This document shows, piece after piece, positions 55,301 to 64,000 of a DNA stretch of 64,000 bases. The stretch lies in the NCBI RefSeq assembly GCF_932274485.2, contig NC_065885.2, positions 37,089,062-37,153,061 on the forward strand, given 5' to 3'. The translations under genes were made by a program, and so were the position numbers. Within the stretch, counting starts at the first letter, position 1. Every line of letters begins with the position of its first letter. Origin of the DNA: Patella vulgata (Eukaryota > Mollusca > Gastropoda > Patellidae). The notes beneath the pieces were generated by a model. The model made no database searches. It saw only the letters and a list, made by a program, of their open reading frames with translations, and was not told the origin of the DNA.

Positions 55301-55985
55301 ACAGTATATATGTATATATGTTGAGAAGGTTTAGAGTACACAGTCTATACATACAGTATCTGGTGTGTCCACCGCAAGTGTGTCAATAACAGCAGCGCAG
55401 CGTCTGAAAATGGAATGGACCAGACGATTGATGAACGCAATTGGCACCTGGAACCACACTCTCAGAAAAGCTTGGCGCAATACACCGGCTGTGTTTGGTC
55501 TCGGTAGGACGTTATTAAGTCTACTCTGAATTTCATTCGAAAGATGTTCCACCGCATCGGGTTTAAGTCCGGACTAGGCTGACCAGTGCATAACATTGAC
55601 ACACCGTTGACCTGGAAGTGATTGGCAACGACTTGGGCGGTGTGGCCAGCGCCGAGTCTTCCAAGCGCCTGGTTCCTCTGAGCTGTCGTGGGTCGTGGCA
55701 TGCTGCTGTGTGAATGATTCAACCAGGTATGTTGGTGCATTTTATAGGGCTAGTCCCGGTGCAGCATGAGTTACATGAAAATCACCGAGAACACATTACC
55801 ATCTCAGAAGTCAGGTTGCGTTTTTGAGAACATTTCCTGGGTTCAATTCTGTGTTTGGGAAGGAGCCTTATTGCTCAGATAAAGTTGGAGATGTGGTCAC
55901 AATTATACAATAAAAACATTAGGCATGTTTTATGCAATGCGTCTATTCACAGTAACATACCAACCTGTAGTTCCTTTTGCTGCTT
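55301..55985 (-). mobile_element. internally deleted Tc1-like element
   Basis: Minus strand 55740-55560 encodes the transposase N-terminus (MPRPTTAQRNQALGRLGAGH .. VVANHFQV) and then jumps straight to the region just before the catalytic Glu (QPSPDLNPMRWN). A second frame (55552-55331) carries the C-terminal end (IAFINRLVHSIFRRCAAVID). The whole catalytic centre between them is deleted. It splits an AT-rich array whose halves are at 55040-55290 and 55990-56120. A different subfamily from the 1.53-kb Tc1 copies; non-autonomous. Exact ends not resolved. Confidence 0.75.
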
Positions 55986-57078
55986 AGTATATATCTATAA
56001 CGACATTTATAAATATTAAAATATTGAATATATCTATAACAATATAAAAATCAAAGTAATGACTATAGCTATATAGAACAATATAGATATTAAAGTAATG
56101 ACTATATCCATAACAATATAATTGGCCACAGATCACCAATTATTTCCCCATAGACTTTAATGTTAATTCTCAAATCAGATCTAAAGTACTTACATTCATA
56201 TTTCAGCAGCTGTTTAAATATATATTTTATATACAGATTATATTACAACAGGTTTTTGATATATAGATTGATTTTATTACACATAAAACTCGCATTATTC
56301 TACTATTTTATTATGCATGAAAATGAAATTATGATTCTATCAGTTTAAACAATTAACTTTGTTTTAGCTCAAAACAAATAAATTATGAAGACAAAGGCGA
56401 TGTTAGTGGCTATTTGAATTGTATCCAATAAGGTTGTATATTAATATTTTGTATTTCAAAGCAATACTGTCATTTAAAAATTGTTTATTTCATAGTGAAT
56501 TTATTAAATGCAGTTTCCACATTGTCATCTTCATATTGTTAACTTGTATTGGTTTTCCTTACCATCTAACAAATAGGAATATTTGCGTGGCGCTTAAAAA
56601 GATGAAAACGCGAGTCATAATTCTAACTCCAAATTATAAAATTATTACACCAGTACCCATCGTAACTCCAAAATTGTCTTGATTTCACCCAACAATTTGA
56701 ACTGTCAAAGAAATGAAACCGAAGCTTTCTGGACTGCCCTTTGTCATGATATTGAAATGTTAAAACAAGACCAACAAATATTTACTTTTATAAGTTTTAA
56801 AGAACATATTTCAATCTAATTTTAACAAGTTTTCACAATAACATGTATAAACGTTCTGAAAGACAAACCATTGTAAGTCTTCTCTCGATATTGCAAAATT
56901 TAAAAAAAGGCACAAACAAATATTTTACTTTCATAAGATTTATAGAGCATAATTATTTCAATCTAAACACAGGGTTAAAGAATAAATTAATTTTAAAATA
57001 GTTTTACAATAATATTTACAATTGTTCTAAGATACAGAACAACTATTTAGCACTATAATATATCACATTCATACATGA
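55986..57078. other. convergent spacer, right part
   Basis: Second half of the AT-rich array, then text parallel to 23400-24700 (CACATAAAACTCGCATTATT, TTTTCCTTACCATCTAACAA, TATTTACTTTTATAAGTTTT) and the Fox E 3' flank from about 56880. Two partial Fox 3' flanks in a row (56770-56830 and 56930-57060) suggest a lost copy or a local duplication. Confidence 0.55.
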
Positions 57079-58254
57079 TTAAATATTAAACATGTTAAAT
57101 ATATCTATATCATTATCAACATTATCTAATGGTGGAATGCATATTTCATTACAATCATTATCTAGAAATGTAGAATAGTTTGATGTATTTAGTCCATGGT
57201 TTTTATTAAAGTTTTTATCAAAGTCTTTCTGCCACCAATCATGATCACCACTTCCATCTGATATTAAAGATAAATCTAAAGAATCTCTTGATTCATCATT
57301 GACAATATTCGTAGATTCATCAGTAAAATTAAAAACAAGCAGATCATCAAAACACGTCATATTCATATCATCAGAATTAACGTCACAACCTGAATCAAGT
57401 GAAGACATGGCGTCGTCCGATTCATCGCCGGAAACCTCCGGAGTAATGAATTTACCGTAACTATCATCATTTAAAATGTTTTCGGTTTTAATTTGTATAC
57501 CATTTATTTCTTTGTCTTTTTGTAGGACTGACGACCAATCAAAACTGGTTTGTAAAACTGATTGTTCTGTTGGTGTATTAAAAGATGAATGGCTGTCAGA
57601 TCTGTTCTCTTCAACTAAATTATAATTTGATACTGCCAAGGGGTCTTCCTTTATCTTAGTTTGTTTAGCAGATGGAGGAAAGCAGAAATCTTCACTTGCT
57701 CTACGTTTCTTTGTGATATCAGTTTGTAGAATATCTTCCATTTCTGGTTTTATTCTCCAATATCCACCTTTACCAGATTCATTAGGTCGTCGAGAGATCT
57801 TCTCAAAACGTTTGTTTAAAGATAGATTGTGTCGAACTGAATTTTTCCAGTGAGAATCAGACATTTTGTAGTAAGGAAAATTATCAGTGATCCACTTGTA
57901 AATTGAAGATAAATTGATTTTCTTCTCCTTTGTTTCGTTTATTGCCAAAGAGATGAGGGTGGCGTATGAATACGGTGGTTTATTGAAACCATTGTTTTTA
58001 TAATATCTATATTCTGTAGAACTGTCTGTCTTCATCCCTGGTGCCTGGTAAACTACCTCGGATACTGGTAAATTTTGACTTGGCGGTGAACTGGGTTTAT
58101 TCTTGTTAATTTGACCAATGTTTAGGCTTTGTAACCAACTCAAACCAGTCAAATTCTCATCAATATCATAACTTCCTGTATTGCTCCTGTCTATAGGATT
58201 CTTGATTAACCAGTTATTTAGTAAACGTGCAGCTAGAACATGTGTAGACGTCAT
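57079..58254 (-). CDS. foxj1-like: FoxJ1-like forkhead paralog E
   Basis: Intronless, 391 residues, complete. LTGLSWLQSLNI at 35-46; forkhead about 91-178 (ISLAINETKE in place of ISMAI), full [15 protein letters not shown] helix and [11 protein letters not shown] wing. Own changes: PVSEVVYQAPG, PSAKQTKIKEDPL (one basic residue lost after the KKRR cluster), a shortened middle (PTEQSVLQTSFDWSSVLQKD) and INGIQIKTEN. Tail ends [15 protein letters not shown]. Divergent with X copy 3 (start 3.0 kb away). Intact in every feature that I would expect of a DNA-binding factor. Confidence 0.92.
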   Translation of the reverse strand: MTSTHVLAARLLNNWLIKNPIDRSNTGSYDIDENLTGLSWLQSLNIGQINKNKPSSPPSQNLPVSEVVYQAPGMKTDSSTEYRYYKNNGFNKPPYSYATLISLAINETKEKKINLSSIYKWITDNFPYYKMSDSHWKNSVRHNLSLNKRFEKISRRPNESGKGGYWRIKPEMEDILQTDITKKRRASEDFCFPPSAKQTKIKEDPLAVSNYNLVEENRSDSHSSFNTPTEQSVLQTSFDWSSVLQKDKEINGIQIKTENILNDDSYGKFITPEVSGDESDDAMSSLDSGCDVNSDDMNMTCFDDLLVFNFTDESTNIVNDESRDSLDLSLISDGSGDHDWWQKDFDKNFNKNHGLNTSNYSTFLDNDCNEICIPPLDNVDNDIDIFNMFNI

Positions 58255-58316
58255 ATTTAGTTAGATTGTAGAAGTGTGTTTCAGAAGAGTTAATGACACA
58301 CTGACTATCTACATGT

Positions 58317-58324
58317 TTTATATA
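58317..58324 (-). promoter_or_regulatory. TATA box of Fox E
   Basis: TATATAAA on the minus strand, 63 bases before the ATG, followed by ACATGTAGATAGTCAGTGTG. Confidence 0.65.
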
Positions 58325-59189
58325 CGATAGCATACAACTAGTATATATAAACATGCTGTAATCCTATCATAGTCAGCTATACAACAATCACTGCTATTTC
58401 TCTATATCAATCTTATTACAGTTACTTTAGTTTATACCACGTTTAATGTCAAATTTCTGTAAACCGTTAATCTTTTAATTAACTGTTATAGATTGACATA
58501 GCATTAATTAGCGTAATGCCACCTTCTTTCCACAACTACCCATATCATTCATTTATCCGTTCATTCTATACAAAAGATAATTTTCTTTCCACAACTACCC
58601 CACCTCCATTCGTCAACAATAAATTATATATATTATAATTTACGCAGATTTTATGATATCCGTCCAGCTAAATTTGCACAGATTGTTTAGTTCGTTGTTG
58701 TGTGTATATTGTACACGTTGATGACAGCTACTTAAAACTCGTTAAATGTTGTTTTGATATAATCTAACTGTTGTTATTTGATATTCCATTATATTAAAAT
58801 TAACCTTGTAAAACATGTAATTTGTTGTAATTGATAACCCATTTCTATTTATTGACATCTTTACAGTTTTACAATGTTCTCTATACTGCTTTGCAACTAT
58901 ATTTTCTTTATGAAATTCTAAATGTATCTTGAAATTCCAATTTCAATCTATTCATGAACTGACAGTTTCTACAGTGCAACTTTGTTTCTTTATCAATTTA
59001 AACCGCTAAAAGTATGGTTAAATTACAAGTTCAACGTTTTCATGACAACAGAAGCTGAGATGGGATAATAATTGCATTGGATCGCATCAATGCAACTTTT
59101 AGATAATGATTCCGTTGATATTAAAATATTTCCCAATTATCTAGTTAAACGTATATCCTGAAGAAATCTCCATAGAGAGGGGATATTCT

Positions 59190-59350
59190 GTCGGCCGCTT
59201 CAATCTAACATAATTCTGGGATATGTTCAGATTAAATTATCTTTTGTATGTGTCTTATGGTTTTGTTTTAGAAGGGAAGGGACAATCATTATTAATCAGC
59301 TAGGAGTCTATCGGCGCCTCTAATTTCGAACTAAACCTAGCCCCATGCAT
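59190..59350. promoter_or_regulatory. repeated upstream block, Fox E/X spacer
   Basis: GGACAATCATTATTAATCAG, CTAGGAGTCTATCGGCGCC, TCTAATTTCGAACTAAACC; the counterpart of 45400-45570. Confidence 0.5.
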
Positions 59351-61267
59351 GGTTTTTTAAAATTAATTGAAGCTAAATTACCACCTGTGTACATTAAAAG
59401 AAATGTCGGAACTAGACACGACGTGGCTTGTGATGAGATAAAAAGAAGTATGTGAGATCAATTTATAAATAAAGGTCTGGAATAATCTTTCATACAGAAT
59501 CGATATTCTTTCGTTTCCCTTAATCTGAGTTCTACCCACATTCAATTTTATTTATAATTGTGTTAGAAAGGAAGAGACCATTATTAGTAATCAGGTAGGG
59601 ACCTTTCGGCGACTCTAATTTCTAATTAAACTAAATAAATTTAACCCGTTGGACTTTTAGAAGCTATATGTATATGGCAAACTCAGTCTGGGCGACCACA
59701 AACTCTACGTTAAAAATGCATTATGTAAGATTTAGATAAATAGCTGACAGTTCTCATTATAATAGTTTTCAGCCAAATTACTTCATTTTGAGCGACGCTA
59801 TGGCTGTTTGGGGAATAGCGTAGTCTCGATTGCCATTGCCACAGTTGTAACGCTAGTAAAGAAACTCCCGATTGTCCATTTTTTAATAAAATTATTAATA
59901 GGCGATCTTGGTTCAAACCATTGAAAATTGCGAGCATCCGATGTTCTGGAGAGTTGATTAAGGGTGTGTCATATAATTTAACACATGGCAATTAATATTG
60001 TTCACCCTTGTATATAATATTAGAATATCAGTCAGCATTATGAGATGAATTTATATAAGCCCCGGCTTGTTTTCAGATCCCAGATTTATACATATTACAA
60101 TTATATTATGTAAATATTTATTGAATAAATAGTGTTAGAAAAAAAATATTAATATTGTTCACCCTTGTATATATTAGAATATCAGTCATAATTATGAGAA
60201 GTAATATAATTAGCTTAATAAATAATAATATAGCTACACTAGTGGTTATTGTCATAGATTATGGTATGGGTGTACTGTATTTGCTGAAATAAAATTAATA
60301 AATGTATTTTTAACGGTATATCAGTATTAACAACTTGTTCTGTTTTTCAGATCAAAATTTCAAATTTCTTTCTCAAAGCAATAATGTCTTTTATCCCTAT
60401 ACCATCCTGTTTATTTCTGATTGCCTCATCTTTAAGCCGACAAGAGCTCTTCCAAGTTATGGTGATTATAGCTTTCTGAAGAGACAAATATAAATAATGG
60501 TAACTAAAGCTTTGGGAATGGAATAAATCTAAATTATGAATACTATAATTTAAAACCAGACAAGTATGGACCAAGACTAGTAATGCGTCCTCTGATCTCA
60601 TGAAATAGTGCCTCTGTTTACAGAAATTCTCCCCACACCCCTCCGGTGCATGACCAGTTTTATTGATGCTTTCATCTAATCATGGGAGACAGCGTTTAAA
60701 TTTATATTTCTACCACTTGGTGAATATTCATGATTTTGAGGCGGAAAGAACAGGAAGTAAATAGACATGAATTAGGATGATCGCTCAATAAATGATATCT
60801 CTGTCTATAGATTCGTTTGATCAGGTCTTTCGATACTTTAGTTAAGAAATATTATCTAGGCCAAAACTATCATTTATTTAACATTAAATGGGTGGATGAG
60901 AATTACTAGCCTGAGAACATCTAACATTTTACAAACAAATACGCATGGGGCAATAGCCAGTTTGACACAGGTGCTGTTGATTGGTCCACGAGATTTATTT
61001 TAAGTTTTGCTACCTTGATTTTCGGGATTAATGAATAGATTAATTATCCACCGTTAATCCCCTTCACGACCATGGTTGGTATCTGAATTTTTATTGGTTA
61101 AGTTTTTCTCTTCATATCAATATTTACAATAGTATATAATATAAAGAAAGAAACTTTTACCCATATCTACGATATCAAACTTGGTAGAAAAGGCCATTAG
61201 AATCGATGTGTGAAGGGTGCCATTTTGTATTTTAAAGGAATAATCTGTTCACAATATTATCAAAACT

Positions 61268-62262
61268 ATGGATTTGTTACCAAATGAAGATAGTCACTTG
61301 TTTTTGGTAAGTATTTTATTATTTCTTAGCATAAGCGTCATTTTAATATGAAATTCGAAGTTAGAAAGATAATCTAGTTTAATCTAATGAACACGGAACC
61401 ATCACAAATACTACATTGGTCACCTCTGATATGTGGAATGTTTTAGCTTGTGAAGAAACGCCGTGTGTGGACACGGAAAAATCGTTTAGCTTTTATTTAT
61501 ATTATTTCAAAATGAAAAATTATAATCTTGATTTATTTGCAGGTTTTCTGTCGTCAAGGCAAGCGAAAATTAAGAACTCTCAAAAATAAGGATAACCCAC
61601 CAAGATGTCGTCGTCAACTTTTTCAAAACACAGAAAGTCTACCGGATGAAAAAGACTATTTAAGTCAGGATAATGATATAGCAAATCAACAGTCTTCGCT
61701 GGCAAAAGACTGGGTGACATGTGTAAAATCGTGTCTAGAATTTGATAATACAACGTCACTAAAGAGTTTCCAGTCCTATTTACAGTTCATGAATTCTTGT
61801 GAAAATCAAGTCCAACAGAACATGGTTTTACCAAATGGCGATGCGTTACAAAATTCAAATGAAATAAACAGACTTGTTCATCAGGAAACTGAAAATGAAG
61901 TGCTGATAACTGACCAATCTCTTTATGCTTGTGATGACGTCAATGGTCGAAACGTTCTCGTTTATTTAAATAAAACAAATACCTATATTATATCCCCGAA
62001 TATTGAAGGTATACAAAATGGTGTCATGTTGTGCGCTGAAAATATTTCAGAAGAGAACCACGTCATGAGTCCATGGGTAACAACAGAGACACCATCTAGT
62101 GGTTTATATTGTGATGAAGTAATGGAATTAGATGAATTAGAAGGGGACCATGAAGAGGTACATTATTTATCTGGATCATTTGATACGATCAGTTGCTATT
62201 CTGGTGATTATGGGGGAAGTGTTGATGGGCTTCTTGAATGTTCATTATTGTATTTCTCGTAA
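61268..62262 (+). CDS. gene X, copy 3: two-exon acidic protein of unknown function
   Basis: Exon 1 61268-61306 (MDLLPNEDSHLFL), intron 61307-61542 (236 bp, GTAAGT to TTTGCAG), exon 2 61543-62262; 252 residues. Same features as 47339-48333: basic cluster near 17-37, Q/N-rich middle, acidic C-terminus, SLLYFS end. About sixteen residue changes from copy 2, among them R to P in the basic cluster, Y to C in SLYACDDV, NGRNVLVYL for SGRDVIVYL, and LLECS for LPECS. Intron placement and length are unchanged. Function unknown. Confidence 0.75.
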
Positions 62263-62651
62263 TTTATGTAGGGATTTTTGTCCTATGCCTTCGAGCTGTG
62301 GAAAGTTATCTGTGATACGCAATCTGTGATATTAGTAATTTTTTTTTATATTCTCCCAAAACCAAACTTTTTAAAATATTGAATAGTATGCAATATAAAC
62401 CCGGAATATGTTTTGTTAATTTTCAATGTTGAAAAGTTATTTGTGATGATAGGCTTCATGAATGTTCTTTACTGCATTTATCGTAATTTATTTAGGGATT
62501 TTTGTCCTAAGCCTTCGTGCCACGGAAAGTTATCTGTGATACCTATTAGTATTTGTAGTTTTTATATACATTCTCCGAAAGCAAAGTTTTCACAATATAC
62601 AATATTATGTAATATATATGAAATGTTTTTCTATCCTCATGTTAATCATAT
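62263..62651. other. 3' flank of X copy 3
   Basis: Like 48334-48671, with an extra 50 bases (TTTGTGATGATAGGCTTCAT and after) that repeat the end of X exon 2 (CTTCATGAATGTTCTTTACT .. ATTTATCGTAATTTA), a small 3' duplication. Confidence 0.55.
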
Positions 62652-63045
62652 AAACAGTGTACATGAATTTAAGAATAATAAACTATGTATACTTATTTAT
62701 ATTTGCATGTACATGTATTTAAGAATAATAAACTATATATATCGTATTTATATATACATGTATTTAAGAATAATAAACTATGTATACCGTATTTATATTT
62801 ACATATTCATGTATTTAGGAATAATAAACTATGTATACCGTATTTATATTTCCATGTACACGTATTTAAGAATAATAAACTATGTATACCGTATTTATAT
62901 TTACATGTATTTAAGAATAATAAACTATTTATACCGTATTTATATTTACATGTACATGTATTTAAGAATAATAAACTATGTATACCGTATTTATATATAC
63001 ATGTATTTAAGAATAATAAACTATTTATACCGTAATTATCAAAAC
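62652..63045 (+). repeat. 51-bp tandem array, about eight units
   Basis: Same unit as 48672-49035, without the ATACATGTATTTATATTTAT sub-array. Two frames stay open through it; not considered genes. Confidence 0.9.
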
Positions 63046-63317
63046 CTCTCTTATTTAGACTTGGCTTTTAAGTCCATTTATCATGTGTAGACCCTGTTGG
63101 TACAAAAAACTGAATGAGACGGAAACACGTCTGTTCGTGCAAAATTCTTCTCTGTAACAATAATCAAATAACCGTATGTTATTCTCAAAATAATCTACGC
63201 ATCATTCTTTTCTTTAGGTTGATTTGTGTTGCCAGAATACACATACACGTACATGGTACTTTATCAACCATTCCCAACTTTCAGATAATTTGTTTTAAAT
63301 ATCTTCCTTCCCAGTAG
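63046..63317. other. spacer between arrays
   Basis: Nearly identical to 49036-49317. No gene seen. Confidence 0.55.
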
Positions 63318-63672
63318 TTTGGTTTGCAATATTACACATATACTAGCTCAGAATGGTTGGCTGTATTGCCCATGTACTATCTGAGAATGGTTGGCAGTAT
63401 TACCCATGTACTAGTTGAGAATGGTTGGCAGTATTGCCCATGTACTAGCTGAGAATGATTGGCAGTATTACCCATGTACTAGCTCAGAATGGTTGGCAGT
63501 ATTGCCCATGTACTATCTAAGAATGGTTGGCAGTATTACCCTTGTATTAGTTGAAACTGGCTGGCAATATTACCCATTTACTAGCTGAGAATAGTTGGCA
63601 GTATTACCCATGTACTAGCCGACAATAGATTGTAACATTACCCACATATTAAACTGGCTGTCAATATTGGCT
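63318..63672. repeat. 34-bp minisatellite, about ten units
   Basis: Same family as 49318-50085 but less than half its length; the late diverged units are mostly missing. Confidence 0.9.
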
Positions 63673-63873
63673 GACAGTGTTCGAATAGTTGCCATAAAAA
63701 TACGACCCAACTTTTCAATCATCTATAAGGAAACCACATACAGTTTAAGACATCTTAAAGCTTCTTATTTAGAACGTTTAACATTGGCACAGTATTTTGT
63801 TGTGGACTGTTCTTCCGGTCCTACCAATGACCGATATTTTTTGGTAAAAGCACCCAGAGTATTGCAAATGTAG
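63667..63873 (+). other. conserved 68-codon frame, second copy
   Basis: Parallel to 50084-50290; open to TAG and also without an ATG. Unrecognised. Confidence 0.25.
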
Positions 63874-64000
63874 TCGATAAGACAAGTTATGTTCTAGATA
63901 TGTATATTCTACACAACATATCGAAAGTTTGGCAAAAGGTTGCCGAAACGAAAAATTTTATGCTATGTATATGCACATACCATCATATCCAAAAATTAAA
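63874..64000. other. array spacer reaching the window edge
   Basis: GATATGTATATTCTACACAA, CATATCGAAAGTTTGGCAAA and ATACCATCATATCCAAAAAT match 50310-50425, so the next unit is expected to the right. Confidence 0.6.

Larger units (their letters stand above)
58255..61267. other. divergent spacer between Fox E and X copy 3
   Basis: Collinear with 44450-47338. Own changes: an insertion with a local repeat at 59990-60190 (TTGTTCACCCTTGTATATA occurs twice), and loss of about 20 bases near 60840. Repeated block at 59190-59350. No other gene. Confidence 0.6.

Overview
This is AT-rich animal nuclear DNA with GT-AG introns, many short repeats and transposon remains. The repeat types (tRNA-headed SINE pieces, L2/CR1-like LINE, Tc1 elements, diverged noncoding tandem repeats ending in CGGACGGAC runs) and a secreted PAN plus C-type-lectin gene suggest a lophotrochozoan, most likely a mollusc. 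That placement is inference. I see no prokaryotic, phage, CRISPR, retroviral or Polinton feature.

Left part (1-20 kb): a truncated LINE (1-1540, minus); a possible orphan thrombospondin-type exon (2805-2879, minus); a fold-back element with a SINE fragment inserted in it (4715-5400); two fields of diverged tandem repeats (about 6.06-7.99 kb and 9.4-11.0 kb, the second holding a small hairpin element with a 14-bp target duplication); and one credible host gene, a three-exon secreted protein with a PAN/apple-like N-terminus and a C-type lectin-like domain (13897-18233).

Right part (about 20.5 kb to the right edge): a locally amplified gene cluster. Five single-exon forkhead genes (31147-32271 minus, 40944-42095 plus, 43262-44449 minus, 53120-54277 plus, 57079-58254 minus) carry a forkhead of FoxJ1 type and, in four of them, a FoxJ1-like N-terminal WLQ motif. 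Between them lie three copies of a second family that I do not recognise, called X here: a two-exon gene of about 252 codons with a 13-codon first exon, a basic stretch and an acidic C-terminus (34666-35567 broken; 47339-48333 and 61268-62262 open). The repeating unit is Fox(-) / X(+) / Fox(+), about 11 kb, in direct tandem: Fox(-) and X fire away from each other across 2.4-3.0 kb, and X is followed by minisatellites, an AT-rich array and then Fox(+). Conserved flanks continue to the right edge, so the array probably continues. To the left, two Fox relics remain: a promoter at about 20.56-20.92 kb split by a 228-bp MITE, and Fox(-) flanks at 24.6-28.9 kb whose coding part is gone and replaced by a Tc1 transposon and a LINE fragment.

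The paralogs are decaying and diverging: Fox at 31147 has lost seven residues of the DNA-recognition helix, Fox at 40944 has lost the WLQ motif, and one X copy is a pseudogene. Two nearly identical, apparently intact Tc1 elements sit inside the array. If FoxJ1 ancestry is right, the ancestral role is motile-cilia transcription; what the expanded set and its partner X do is unknown. This Fox-X module is the most novel item in the window.
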